This document shows positions 1 to 10,125 of a DNA stretch of 64,000 nucleotides, piece by piece. The position numbers and the translations under genes are program-made. Each line of letters starts with the position of its first letter. Position 1 is the stretch's first letter. The notes beneath the pieces are model-generated. The model was not told where the DNA came from. It did no database searches and saw only the letters and a list, made by a program, of their open reading frames with translations. Where the stretch lies: NCBI GenBank assembly GCA_028023455.1, contig JAQFVV010012396.1, positions 6,116,085 through 6,180,084 on the forward strand, in the 5' to 3' direction. This stretch comes from Epiperipatus broadwayi. Its lineage: Eukaryota; Onychophora; Udeonychophora; Euonychophora; Peripatidae.

Positions 1-690
1 GCACATGAATGTATTGTGTTCTAAAGTATCTGTATTGCTTCCTTTTAAACTAAGCTATTATTTATTGTGAAAATATTTTTATAGAGATTAAATACAAAAT
101 AATTTTAGTTATTAGTGAAAAGTGTTTTTTTTTTCTGTTTGATTATATAATTATTTATTTACAGGTGTTTTTTTTTTTAAATGCTTTTATTGAAGTTGGA
201 AAATCGATTCGTTTGTTAACTTTTGATCTTCTTCAGGTTAGAATGAAATTTTAAAATCAAGGTTTAATATATTTAAATTCAATAGAATTGCTTGGAAAAT
301 GATATATAACTGAGTTATAGCAGCCTAATCCATTTGAAATACTTATCTTTTCCTTATGTCAATTAGTTCCATTGATATGGAACAGAGGGCAAGAAAATAT
401 TTAAAATATTCAATAACTTCATGTATTGTAGTTAATGATTATTCTTAGAACTTTGATTTGTTTAAAAAACGGTCTCAATAGGGCAGTGTGTGGATATTTT
501 TTTCTTTTAATTTAATATTTTTTTAACCATTTAAACTCTGAATGTATATATCATATTATTTATATATAATAAATCAGTAACTGTATTTTCTATTTAAAAT
601 TGTTTGATAGTTTTTATTTTTATTTTAAAGTAATTGTTGTTTTTTTTTTAAAAAAAAAAAGCTAGATTAGAAAACTCCCATTATTTAAAA
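1..690. other. AT-rich non-coding stretch
   Basis: No coding, RNA-gene or repeat signal that I can support. It is A/T-rich with homopolymer runs, the longest being a T-run followed by an A-run near 641-660 just before the LINE fragment. Confidence 0.6.
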
Positions 691-1206
691 AGATTGTAAA
701 GAGTTAAAAAAGAAAACTCATGAAAATTATGTACAGAGGTTTTTCATCTTTGGACCCTGTGTGCTCTCTCTGCCATAGGGATGATGATACCATATTTCAC
801 ATTTTCATCAATTGTTCATCTCTTCAGGACTGTAGAATATTGATTAATCAAATTTATATACCAAAATATCCAATTATCAACACGCTCATAGAAGGTATTG
901 CCTCTGGGGATTTTGCAACTATAAGAAGTGCCACTTTCATTACTTTTTGTCTATGGTTTATCAGATGCATCCTAATCTTCAAGTCAGTTATACCTGATCC
1001 GAAATTAATTTTTTCTACAAAAATTAAAAGAAATCAAAGAAACAGATTTGAAGTTAGCTCCTCACTTTGTGGTGAATTCCACATGGAATCTTGTTAATGT
1101 TGGACATTCCTCTCTGGAGGAGTGAGTTTTTGCTATTTTTTTTTCTTTTGTTGTATACATAGTTGAATAAACCTGTTTTTGATAATGTTTTTTTAAAAAA
1201 AAAAAC
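690..1206 (+). mobile_element. 3' end of a non-LTR retrotransposon with zf-RVT knuckle and poly(A) tail
   Basis: The open frame 720-1097 (125 residues) carries a Cys-x2-Cys ... His-x4-Cys knuckle (CSLCHRDDDTIFHIFINC), the signature of the zf-RVT domain that follows the reverse transcriptase in many LINE ORF2 proteins. The reading is closed upstream by a TAA at 705-707, so only the C-terminal tail survives. After the stop come about 90 bases of 3' UTR, an AATAAA near 1165 and a T-run/A-run at about 1187-1205 that looks like the poly(A) tail. Seen: knuckle, stop, tail. Known: zf-RVT lies at LINE C-termini. Inferred: a 5'-truncated, dead LINE copy. The LINE clade cannot be assigned from this fragment. 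Confidence 0.7.
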
Positions 1207-1600
1207 AATGATTGTGAATTTTCTTCTTTATCATTTTTTTTTAGAGCAATTGCTTTAAAATAAAACTATCGAGCAATTTTAAATAAACAACTTAGTTACT
1301 GATTTATTATACATATATAATTATGTATACATTCTAAATATTAAATATACATTAAGAGTATATATATATTAACTTACAGCAGAAATGTCTAATGACTTAT
1401 ATATACTATATGTGTGATATTGATTTAAAGTAAAATTATATGTATTAAGTAAACTTTATTTACAATATATACACATGTAATATTATGTCCACATACTAAA
1501 TATGTTATATATGTATATCAACTATAAGTGTCCAGTCAGTTTAAAGTCCAATATAGTTTTACATTTTCATTTACTGTGTCAATACTGTAACAGTCAAAAC
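1207..1600. other. AT-rich non-coding stretch
   Basis: Many short TA-rich runs. I see no gene or repeat boundary here. Confidence 0.6.
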
Positions 1601-1750
1601 ACGTGTATCTCGTTAACATATTGCAGAATTCGACCACCACACAGAACAGCAGCACCATCGAGTAGCGAAGCCACCGTTAATACTGAGTTCGAACATAGTT
1701 TATCGGTTCCACAATACAATCTACGGAATAACGCCTCTGATGCGACATAA
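1600..1750 (+). pseudogene. possible C-terminal tail of a retroelement polyprotein
   Basis: The end of an open frame (1502-1750) changes composition near 1620: codons become balanced and the peptide reads as low-complexity Ser/Ala/Pro followed by VPQYNLRNNASDAT and a stop. A Pro/Ser-rich stretch closing with a Y-N-L-R-N type motif is common at the very end of Ty3/Gypsy-like polyproteins. An AG acceptor-like site (attgcag) lies at about 1619-1625, so a small terminal exon of a host gene is the alternative. No zinc finger, protease or polymerase motif is in frame. The coding-like composition is seen; the identity is inferred and weak. Confidence 0.3.
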
Positions 1751-2800
1751 GTAAACACTTCTTTAGGCACGGTGGTCAGGGAGATGCACGAGATTCATGG
1801 GTTTTGTTTCCGAGTTGGCCAACAATCAAACGAATATTAATTAATATATATAATCGAGGAAATGTCTATAATGGGCATCGAATAAATGAAAACTTAACTA
1901 CAGACGTATATTTAGAATTATTTATTTACGTATTTAATAAAAGAAAACATTATTAATGTGATTAATCATATTTTAAATTCAAAGTCTCAACAGCTAATTG
2001 ATAATATTATATATATAAAAATACATTTATTTATATGGAGCATTTATTTATATGAAGGCGTAATCTAGCTACCTAGGGTTCTCGAGTGAGTATTTCTAAT
2101 GCGTGCTGTAAGGAATTTATACTTTGCACTGCAAGAGTCATCAGTAACGGCGGACATACATTTATTTAATAAAATATTTATTTTACGACAAAGGGCAAAC
2201 ATTTATTTGAGAGTATATGACGAAGATAATGCCGAGGCGGAGTGATAGAGAGAATAATAAACTAAATAAAAGAACACGTGGTACGCTTTAGAAGGGCGAT
2301 GTAAAATGGCAGCGCTGAAACTGCAATGCTGTGAATAAGTTATAAGGGTTTCGGGTTGGTCTCTGCCGCGACCCGAAGAGGTAAGGTGTCACATGAGCAT
2401 AACCAGGGACAAGCGGTCCGTGTCGCAATTTGCCAGCTGGCTGCGTGACGGTCGTCAAGCCCTACGGGAACATTATCATGTCCGCTTGTGTAGGACGACT
2501 GGGGTTAATTCAACCCTAGAGAATCCGGAGTATTCACGGCGTGGAATGAGCCATCGGGGCTTCAAAACGTAACACATGTATAATATCTAAAAGATTGCGG
2601 TAATATTTAACTAGATTTCAAACTCGGCCCAACATTATCACCGTTGACTGAAAGAAAATTGGTGACTCTCAAAGAAATGAAATTTACATAATTATTCATT
2701 AACATTTAATAATAAAAAAATATCTAAAAAGGGAATTATTACAGCGAGTATGCCAGCTATTACGGAGGAGTAGACCCTGCATTACAATAACTGATTCTTT
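1751..2800. other. GC-richer unassigned island (about 2270-2580)
   Basis: Against an AT-rich background, roughly 2270-2580 is markedly richer in G+C and CpG (for example ccgcgacccgaag, gtgacggtcgtcaag). It includes a short hairpin (ttcgggt ... acccgaa, about 2349-2376). There is no long open frame and no match I recognise to rRNA, tRNA or snRNA. It could be the LTR/UTR of an old retroelement whose tail is at 1600-1750, or a promoter/first-exon region of the gene at 5479. I cannot decide between them. Confidence 0.35.
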
Positions 2801-2872
2801 GAATGCGTGTCGATTTATATGAAATTTAAGTTATTTATAAAGCAAATATTAATGACAATTCGACACGCATTC
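2801..2872. repeat. perfect 13-bp inverted repeat, 46-nt loop
   Basis: Left arm GAATGCGTGTCGA at 2801-2813 and right arm TCGACACGCATTC at 2860-2872 are exact reverse complements. The AT-rich spacer is 46 nt. Possible readings are a miniature palindromic repeat or a structured RNA; no target duplication was found. Confidence 0.7.
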
Positions 2873-4118
2873 ACTGTTCAAGCGATTATGGATCTAGCAT
2901 TAAAACTAAAACAATTGTGAGAAGGTAATATTTCAATGATAATTATAAATAAATGTAGATTTGAGAAATACACACCTAAGAAGGATAGAAGGGAGGGTAA
3001 GCTAGATTATGCGAGAAATTTACAAATTACATTAATTCTCAAATTTTAGTTTCACAAGATTACAATTTTAACATTTAGAAGTTATACAAATAATAGGAGA
3101 TGAGCTATAGCTTATTATTACTAGAGTACTCTATAATTTGGAATACACACACAGGTACCTGTTTTATAAGATGTTTTCGTCCATTGGTTTAATAGCAGAT
3201 TGTTCGTAATTAGAAGTTTTCTTTCTTGTCCTGGGCATGTTGTTTTATTGATTTTTAACAGCAGCGGCTTTCTTGTTTATTTCAGGCAGCAGATCATTTT
3301 GGTGTTTTTACGATGGGCAAGGTGAAGCTCGGCATATAGTGGGCCATCTCCCGGTGGAGAATAATTTCGGTGCTTACTCGGTCATACCTTGCAGTATTAA
3401 TTTATTTAAGATATTTTAGACGCTCCACTCGAGAGCAAAGCTAAAATTCAAGTGAAAGTCTCCAGCAAGTCTAAGATGGCCTCCTTTTCCTTATCTTGAT
3501 CTTTTAATTTTTCTGTTGAGATATTTTTAGGTTTTATTTATCTTGCCCTCAGGATAATCAATGCTCTGCTGGTTTTAATTAGAAAGAAATTTGCTGTGCT
3601 ATTGTTTGTTTTTCTTTACATTCGTTAATTACATTCTTTTGGAATTTTGCTATAATTAATTTATTATCTGTCACTGACCGATGCTTTTAAATTTTCAAAG
3701 ACAAAAGGGAATAAAATTATTTTAACTTTAATTAATTATTGCATCAGATTTTGTTAGAATTATTATTTAACGAAATTTAAACTAAGCAACAAATACGAAC
3801 TTTATAAAATTCAAAATAAATGATTAATATTACACAAAATTTATTTAGCTAAAAGAATCTAAATTATATTATTTTATCCGTATTTATTGCCTTTAATTTG
3901 AGATCGAAATGTGTGCGTGTTTATGTTGAATTCTACATATATTTATACATTTTTAATATTGTTACACACACAATTCGATACCAAAAAGTTTAAATTTGGG
4001 TGGGATAGACCGGTCAGTGAGAGACGACAGAAAAAGGTGAAACTTGAGATTCGAATACGAATCTCACTGTTTCAATACTAAAAACTTAAAAATAATAGCG
4101 ATAAAAAGTTTTTTTTAC
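2873..4118. other. no gene recognised; less AT-biased patch 3160-3490
   Basis: Mostly AT-rich. From about 3160 to 3490 the composition is more balanced and the minus strand has short coding-like segments, for example a 24-codon frame beginning MPRTRKKTSNYEQ near 3241 and an upstream piece reading RVSTEIILHREMAHY. They are interrupted by stops and match no family I recognise. Probably a decayed retroelement; host exons are not excluded. Confidence 0.3.
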
Positions 4119-4393
4119 ATTAAATGCTTTTATTGATTGTGCACTAAAAAGAAATACAATAATTGTTTCTTCAAACACAATTGGAGTTTTTAGATTTAAC
4201 TTGAAATAAAAGCTTAGGGGAAGGGTCCAGAAATTAATTAAGTCAATCTCTTGTTATGAAAAATAATATTTGACTTAATTAATTTCTGGATCCCCCGTGC
4301 TTTTATTTCAAGTTAAATCTAAAAACTCCAATTGTCATTGAAGAAACAAACTTATTTTATTTTTTTAGTACACAATCAATATACGCATTTAAT
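4119..4393. mobile_element. 275-bp near-perfect palindrome (foldback MITE)
   Basis: The left half (ATTAAATGCTTTTATTGATT...) is the reverse complement of the right half (...AATCAATATACGCATTTAAT) over almost the whole length, with the centre near 4256. Matching internal blocks include GGAGTTTTTAGATTTAACTT at about 4173-4202 and its complement at about 4313-4332. There is no open frame. This is the shape of a palindromic MITE or foldback element. TA dinucleotides flank it but a clear target duplication is not visible. Small mismatches between the arms show it is not freshly made. Confidence 0.8.
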
Positions 4394-4410
4394 ATATATA
4401 AAAAATATCT

Positions 4411-4469
4411 GTTGTTGTTGTTGTTATTATTATTATTATTATGATGATGATGATGATGATGATGATGAA
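4411..4469. repeat. compound microsatellite (TTG)n(TTA)n(TGA)n
   Basis: Consecutive TTG, TTA and TGA trinucleotide runs occur directly right of the palindrome. Confidence 0.9.
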
Positions 4470-5416
4470 TAAAGTTTCTTAAAATTTAAAAAAATCGTTT
4501 CTTTCATAATTATAACAATAATCAATAATTTAGCTCTTACACTTGGATTGAGTATTGTGGAATATTGCAAAGTAAAATGAGCAATACAAAGATTTGAATA
4601 TTTATTTAATTTATTCTTTTGATCTGTTATTATCTTAACAAGTTAATTAATTAAAGTTATGAGGGATCTAAAATTTATTTTTTGAAGTCTGCTGGTCCTT
4701 AAGGTAGCGCTCCAAGGGGTATCTCATATGTTCAATGAGATATATGAATTTTTTATTGTTTTATATTTCATGATGCTTATGGAAGAAGCTATCCCTGATT
4801 GTCTAGTATACATTAGTCATAGTTACCTGAGAAAATCTCAAAAACACAGAACATCTCATATGTAGTCACCAAGAGTCATCTCTTAGAATATATACATTTT
4901 TGGAGGGGCTCACATAACAATACATTATTATTCCCATTCACTTACATTGGCTTGATCCTGAATCAGGCACCTAAATTTGAATTTTCACATATACTATTCA
5001 TTTAATATTCAGTATTTCATCTAGTTCCAGTAGATAAACTTGGCTTGGCCAATACATGACTATCCATATTTATGGGCATAGCCATAAAAAAAGTTACATA
5101 TAATGTGATCGTTAATATGTAGCCTAGGCAACATTCATTATTAATAATTTGGAATACTATTTGTATTCCTTACAGTGTACCATTACATATAATTTGGGAT
5201 CCAATATGGTGCTGCTTACTTTCTTGTGGCATTCCATGCACTATATACATATGTTACACTGATATAGATAAAGAAAAGTTGCTTAAAAAAGCTTCTTATA
5301 TTAAGTAATACTATATTTGTTGAATAAATTTTATTGATATATAACTATATGTTATTGAATATTTTATTTTAATTTTAAATAATTTTTATAATATATATAT
5401 TCTTTTTTTTTTTCAG
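4470..5416 (+). other. upstream intron of the 677-aa gene, AT-rich
   Basis: No separate gene. The segment ends in a T-rich tract and AG at 5401-5416 that reads as a 3' splice site. A 5' UTR exon should lie further left; its donor cannot be placed with confidence. Confidence 0.4.
5401..5416 (+). promoter_or_regulatory. splice acceptor before the large coding exon
   Basis: A run of about a dozen pyrimidines followed by CAG ends at 5416, immediately before ATGTGGTGATGG. In the frame of the long ORF the exon meets a TGA at 5452-5454, so the exon start is 5' UTR and the CDS most likely begins at the ATG at 5479. Confidence 0.65.
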
Positions 5417-5478
5417 ATGTGGTGATGGATTTTTACACTAATTCAATGTTATGAAGCTGTCAATCGTCTATTTCTAAA

Positions 5479-7512
5479 ATGCACTTATTTTTACAAAATC
5501 TTAATTTTCCTAACATAATTTTTCCATCTATAGTTGTAGATGGGCAATCATTTGCCATCACATTCCCTATTAGAATGAGTTTAATTGAAAAAGTGCAAAT
5601 TGAAGCATGGTATAAAATACCATTAATTGAATTTATTACGATTAATTATAAGACTAGAGAAATTTTATGGGTGATAAAATCTTCAAATTTTACAAATTTA
5701 GGAAAAATCACAGATTCTTTAAATGGTTGGAATAAAGAATTTGAATCCTTTTTTGATGGAATGACAAAACTTATGCTAGATGGGATAAAACAAAATATTA
5801 CAAATGAACAATTTTACAGTGAATTTTTGCAACTTTTGCAAGAAAATGTTCTTCCCTGTATAATTATAAAACAAGAAAGTCTTGAAGTTTGTGAAAATAT
5901 TTACAAACAGCAGGAAGAAGTGACATTTACGTTACAAACAGAATTGAAAGATTGTACTTTACAATTTAAAAATGTTTTAGAAAATAAAATATTATTGGTT
6001 AATCAATTAATTAATGAAAATTTACTTTCTTTCTGCCCTCAGGATATTTTACTATTTCTTATTGATGATATTAATGAATCAAAAAATAAAGAATTGAATA
6101 CTTTGCTCAAAATAAATTGTATGGATGCAGAATTCACAAAATATGAACCTCTATATAAAAATGAGCTAATATTGACATTTATAAATGAGTTAAATAAAAT
6201 ACAAGAAAAAATTTCTCTTGAATTAAAATCGAATTTGTATTCTGGAGTAAATAATGATCTACTAAATAATTTAATAGCGCAATATAAAAATTGCTGTGAA
6301 TTGCAAGAAAGCATCAGTGAAAAACTTTTATCAACATATGAACTTTTTCCAAAACTGATGCAGCTAAAAAATACAAGTTTAGACAGTTTAAAAAAACTTC
6401 AAATGGAAACTATGCTTTCAACTAACAACACCCCATTTCAAAGGCGGAAAACAAATGTTTCAGAGAGGCTTGAAATGATAGAGAACATTTTGCAGGAATA
6501 TGAACATTTTGGGCAGAGACATTTACATTTTTTGGATTACATTAAAACCCAATGTGATATCATAGAAAAACATCAACATTTGTGGATCCCTACTAGTAAT
6601 AATCAAGAATTTATTCAATTCTCAGAAATGCTTTTTGATAAGAGTAAAATTAGTAGCAAAATTCCCAAAGTAGATAATTCTTTAGATAGTGAAGTTATTG
6701 ATGTTGATGCAGAAATTTGTAGCATAATGAAAAATGAAATATATTTAGAAGAAGCCAAAGATTCTGTAGGATTAGATCCATCACTAATACTAAAAGTGAA
6801 AAATCCAAATATTAAATATAAAAATTTTATTATCAGCACTTCAATGTTTCTTAGGGAATTTAGGCAATATATTTACATGCACATTGAAAACTTTACAAAT
6901 GATTTACAACAACATATGTCAACAGTAGCAACTGATTTAGCAGTGAATAATCTTTATGACAATTATGAAATCTATTTTCTGAATGCAATTTTTCCAAATT
7001 TATTAACTGTTTTTAGTGTTGTATGCAAACAGTCTTGGGAAAAAATGAAGACAAATATGACCAAAATGACACATTTCACCGTAAACTTATCATTATTAAA
7101 ACATTTCTGTAAAAATCCTTTCCATAACCATAAATTGGACGACAATTCCTCGATATATTGTCAATATGTTCAAAGTTACTTTAAGCATACTATTGATGAA
7201 ATTGAAAATTTGGCTTCATCGCCAACATTTTCAGATTCAGCTCAATCATTACAAGATATAGTCAACATCTTAGGACTTGAACTTAGTTCAAATGATGCTA
7301 CTGTTGTTCCTATTACTCCTGTGATTCATCTTATTTTAATTCACTGTCAACCCTATTTTATTCATAAACTTTACATTACCATTAAATGTTTAATGAATTT
7401 TTTACCATCATATTTATGTGAAGGAAATGCATTATATTCAGTAGCTACTTTTAATGTAGCCCTGGCATATTTTTGGTCGGACTTACTTGTATTTAATAGA
7501 TTACAGTGTTAA
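5479..7512 (+). CDS. unrecognised 677-residue protein, single coding exon
   Basis: By far the longest open frame in the window, with uniform codon use and no internal stop: a genuine gene rather than transposon debris. I do not recognise the family. Visible features: an N-terminal beta-like segment (about residues 1-75, including FPNIIFPSIVVDGQSF); long helical, Leu/Lys/Glu/Asn-rich regions (about 80-420) compatible with coiled coil or a helical bundle; an acidic linker (about 395-435, SEVIDVDAEICSIM); and a hydrophobic helical C-terminal domain (about 455-677). There is no signal peptide, clear membrane helix, zinc finger, kinase or nuclease motif. The start is set by the in-frame TGA at 5452 after the acceptor at 5416, so the 5' UTR is spliced while the CDS is intronless. 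Length and make-up resemble a scaffold, tethering or centrosome-type protein, but that is only an impression. No retroelement motif and no poly(A) tail, so a retrogene origin is not indicated. Confidence 0.85.
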   Translation: MHLFLQNLNFPNIIFPSIVVDGQSFAITFPIRMSLIEKVQIEAWYKIPLIEFITINYKTREILWVIKSSNFTNLGKITDSLNGWNKEFESFFDGMTKLMLDGIKQNITNEQFYSEFLQLLQENVLPCIIIKQESLEVCENIYKQQEEVTFTLQTELKDCTLQFKNVLENKILLVNQLINENLLSFCPQDILLFLIDDINESKNKELNTLLKINCMDAEFTKYEPLYKNELILTFINELNKIQEKISLELKSNLYSGVNNDLLNNLIAQYKNCCELQESISEKLLSTYELFPKLMQLKNTSLDSLKKLQMETMLSTNNTPFQRRKTNVSERLEMIENILQEYEHFGQRHLHFLDYIKTQCDIIEKHQHLWIPTSNNQEFIQFSEMLFDKSKISSKIPKVDNSLDSEVIDVDAEICSIMKNEIYLEEAKDSVGLDPSLILKVKNPNIKYKNFIISTSMFLREFRQYIYMHIENFTNDLQQHMSTVATDLAVNNLYDNYEIYFLNAIFPNLLTVFSVVCKQSWEKMKTNMTKMTHFTVNLSLLKHFCKNPFHNHKLDDNSSIYCQYVQSYFKHTIDEIENLASSPTFSDSAQSLQDIVNILGLELSSNDATVVPITPVIHLILIHCQPYFIHKLYITIKCLMNFLPSYLCEGNALYSVATFNVALAYFWSDLLVFNRLQC

Positions 7513-7790
7513 TATATACTATATAGATGTTTTTTTATTTGTGTAAATAGTCTGTTCTACAATTTTCTTGCACTGTTTTTGCCTAAACCAGAAAAGTTAT
7601 AAAGCTTTACTATTGTTTTATGTGTTAAATTGTTTCTTCTGAAAACAATTATATCTGCAAAGCATTAACTCATTCAGAACATTTTTATAAAGTGCATATT
7701 TTATTCACAACATATTTTCAATAGTATTTACAGTAATTGATACTTTCACTTTGTGTTTAGTAAAGTCTATTCTGCTGTTAATGAATGAAT

Positions 7791-7796
7791 AATAAA
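7791..7796 (+). terminator. polyadenylation signal AATAAA of the 677-aa gene
   Basis: First good AATAAA after the stop, giving a 3' UTR of about 300 nt. Further AATAAA hexamers at 7971-7976 and near 8000 could serve as alternatives. Confidence 0.55.
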
Positions 7797-7799
7797 AAA

Positions 7800-8740
7800 A
7801 TCATGTGTTTCCCTATTTTTTTTATCTTTGTTGAATTATAATTCAATTTTGAAGGAGCCTGTTATGTTTTAAATACTTTGTTTGCTTTTATAAAGTTTTT
7901 TGTATAAGTATAGATTTATGTAAATAGGGAATTATCTATATAGATACAAAACCAAATCTTTTAATTTGAAAATAAAAATGAATTATTAATTTATATAAAT
8001 AAATGTGTGGTATTTTGAACATCTGTAATTGATATTTTCACTCTTGAACATTTACAAAAAATAAAGTTAAATCATAAGGACAAAACAACATCACCTTCAT
8101 CAGCACAGAAGGTTCCATTACATAACAGTTACATTTTGCCTTCATATTGAATACATTGACTCTCATCCATCTTATATTATTTTTCTTGTAAAAAATTTAC
8201 CAATATTTATTTAATGTAAATGAATCATATTTTTTTAAATTTCTATTGCACAATTTTTTGGAAAGTTAATGTTAGAACTACTGCTTCTCATTGAATTCTT
8301 GGGTTGAAAATTTTTTATTAATAATATTCTCATATTAGAAGTTTATCAAAGCAAACAAACTATCATGTCTAACTGCATACCTTCAACTACATTAGGAGCA
8401 GTAATCCCCATTATTTCATTAAAAACATATATTAAAGCTTGTGTAAGCAATTATTAGATGATAATACTTTGCAGATGTTTTAATTCTCTTCATTGATGAC
8501 TATAAGTAATTCAGAAATTAATCTGAGGATTTGAAAGCACTACTATCTAATCCACTGATTGCTTACTTTTACTCTAGAAACTCAAAGTAGAGTAAATAGC
8601 ATGGTTAATAATCCTAATACAAATTTGTGTTTTTAATTATTATTTTATCCAAAAACCCAATCATTTCCCAATTTTCTATTTATATTTTAACTGAAGTTTA
8701 AAGTTTGTATCTGTGCTAGAGATAATCTCTAGTTTAGAAA
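7800..8740. other. AT-rich intergenic stretch
   Basis: Nothing recognised beyond possible alternative poly(A) sites. Confidence 0.6.
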
Positions 8741-8990
8741 ATGATTATTAATAACCATTATTGTATTTATCTGAGGTGGATGGTGTCAAAGTTGTGAGTA
8801 GAGTGAGTTTGACAATGGTAAATAAAAGTAACAATTTACTATAGATAAATACTCTTCATATAATAGAGATATATATGGGAGATAGTGTCCTGGGCCAACT
8901 GATGAGTGCTGGTTCAGCACAAAATGCATCTTGGCAATCATTTGTCTTTTACTGTATCTTTATTTACATAAATTTAAAAAAGAATGGGGA
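8740..8990 (+). mobile_element. family C ribozyme repeat, old copy C1
   Basis: A diverged copy of the dispersed family best seen at 35673-35950 and 43338-43654. It shares the order: GGATGG-type 5' part, GAGATA-type lead-in, hammerhead motif, then a TTTATC/TTTGTC-T-rich part. The boundaries are approximate and no target duplication was found. Confidence 0.5.
8894..8935 (+). ncRNA. hammerhead ribozyme motif, family C copy C1
   Basis: Stem I GCCAA (8894-8898) pairs perfectly with TTGGC (8931-8935). The core CTGATGA is at 8899-8905, and stem II GTGCTG/CAGCAC with a 3-nt loop at 8906-8920. Next comes AAAA at 8921-8924, where GAAA is needed. Stem III is the palindromic TGCA and the cleavage triplet ends in TC (8929-8930). 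All helices of a type-I hammerhead are present; the G12-to-A change should abolish activity. Confidence 0.7.
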
Positions 8991-9389
8991 AGTATGGAGG
9001 TTGTTTCATATATCTATTATAATTGTATTAGGGATAGAAATAAATATCTTTTAAAGTTTTAATATTTTTAATCACATTTTTCAAAACTATTATTGCCATT
9101 ATTTTTAATAAAGTGGGATTTTCTACAATGAATGTGATTATTTCCAGAAATATATTTATTATTCAATTTGTTTATTCTAGCACATATTGAAATATATATA
9201 TTTAGAAGTAATCTGTTTCAGCTCCTCAGTCTAGAACAAAGTTATTATCTAACACATTTAAGCAGCACATGATCACCATTTGTTATTAAACAAGGCAAAA
9301 CTCTCCATACAGTAGTGCCAATCAGAGTAATCAATGGGTGCCAGAAGGCTTGTGCATAAAATCCTATCTAGTGCCTACTCATCCAATAT

Positions 9390-9429
9390 CCCCAGACTAG
9401 TTTCTGGCTTGTGACCTTCGTCAGTGAGG
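9390..9429 (-). ncRNA. hammerhead-like motif, family B copy B1
   Basis: On the minus strand: stem I CCTCA with TGGGG (one G-T pair), core CTGACGA, a small stem II (GGT/GCC flanked by an A-A mismatch), GAAA, stem III palindrome CTAG and TC. All core bases are intact. The A-A pair at position 10.1/11.1 of stem II is atypical. Confidence 0.6.
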
Positions 9430-9831
9430 AGCCTTGGATCTGAGAGCACTACACCTAGATCTTAGCATCTAATGCAACCCTCCAGCAGCTACCTTTTATC
9501 TCTACTTAACTACAAAACTATGAGAATGAAATTGAAAACACAATATTTTCAATCTAAGCTCAATAGCTTATATAGTTGTATGGGTCTGAACTCAGTTCAG
9601 CATCCATACATTTTGGTGTCTTTGCTCTTTAACAACAATAGCCACCACTATCCTATTAGGCAGGATTGGTGTTAAACCACTAAACATCACATGATCACCA
9701 TCTGTTATACTAGCACATAATTGTTATTAAACAAGGCAAAACTCTCCATACAGTAGTGCCAACCCAAGTAATCAATGGATGCCAGAAGGCTTGTGCATAA
9801 AATCCCTATCTAGTGCCTGCTCATCCAATAT

Positions 9832-9871
9832 CCACAGACTAGTTTCTGGCTTGTAACCTTCGTCAGTGAGG
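9832..9871 (-). ncRNA. hammerhead-like motif, family B copy B2
   Basis: Same arrangement as B1 on the minus strand: CCTCA, CTGACGA, GAAA, CTAG, TC, TGTGG. The last strand has one mismatch in stem I. Confidence 0.55.
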
Positions 9872-9959
9872 AGCCTTGGATCTGAGAGCACTGCACCTTG
9901 ATCTTAGGATCTAATGCAACCCTCCTAAGATTAGGTGCAGTACTCTCAGATCTAAGGCT

Positions 9960-9999
9960 CCTCACTGACACAGGCCACAAGCCAGAAACTAGTCTGGGG
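9960..9999 (+). ncRNA. degenerate hammerhead-like motif, family B copy B3
   Basis: Inverted copy on the plus strand: CCTCA, then CTGACAC where CTGACGA is expected, GGC/GCC stem II, GAAA, CTAG, TC, TGGGG. The two core substitutions (G8 and A9) should make it inactive. Confidence 0.55.
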
Positions 10000-10125
10000 A
10001 TATTGGATGAGTAGGCACTAGTTAGGGATTTTATGCACAAGCCTTCTGGCATCCATTGACTACTCTGGTTGGCACAGGGTGGCACTACTGTATGGAGAGT
10101 TTTGCCTTGTTTAATAACATTTAAA

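Larger units (their letters stand above)
9262..10125 (-). mobile_element. family B ribozyme repeat: tandem dimer closing in an inverted copy
   Basis: A unit beginning CATGATCACCAT... GGCAAAACTCTCCATACAG starts near 9268 and again near 9691. In the second copy, at about 9930, the sequence turns round and runs back in the opposite orientation to about 10120. Each unit carries a hammerhead-like motif (9390-9429 and 9832-9871 on the minus strand, 9960-9999 on the plus strand, the last in the inverted part). The 9268 unit also holds about 200 bp (9480-9680) not repeated in the second copy but present in the copy at 33416-33860. The short minus-strand open frame 9810-10085 is a by-product of the inverted repeat, not a gene. 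Confidence 0.75.

Noticed and set aside
2270-2580. Ribosomal RNA fragment
   Set aside because: Balanced composition prompted the idea, but no conserved rRNA stretch is recognisable.
8093-8115. Minus-strand CTGATGAAGGTG near 8100
   Set aside because: Only the seven core bases match; no helices or GAAA.
9810-10085. 91-residue minus-strand open frame as a gene
   Set aside because: It spans the inverted junction of two family B copies, so the frame is a by-product of the repeat.
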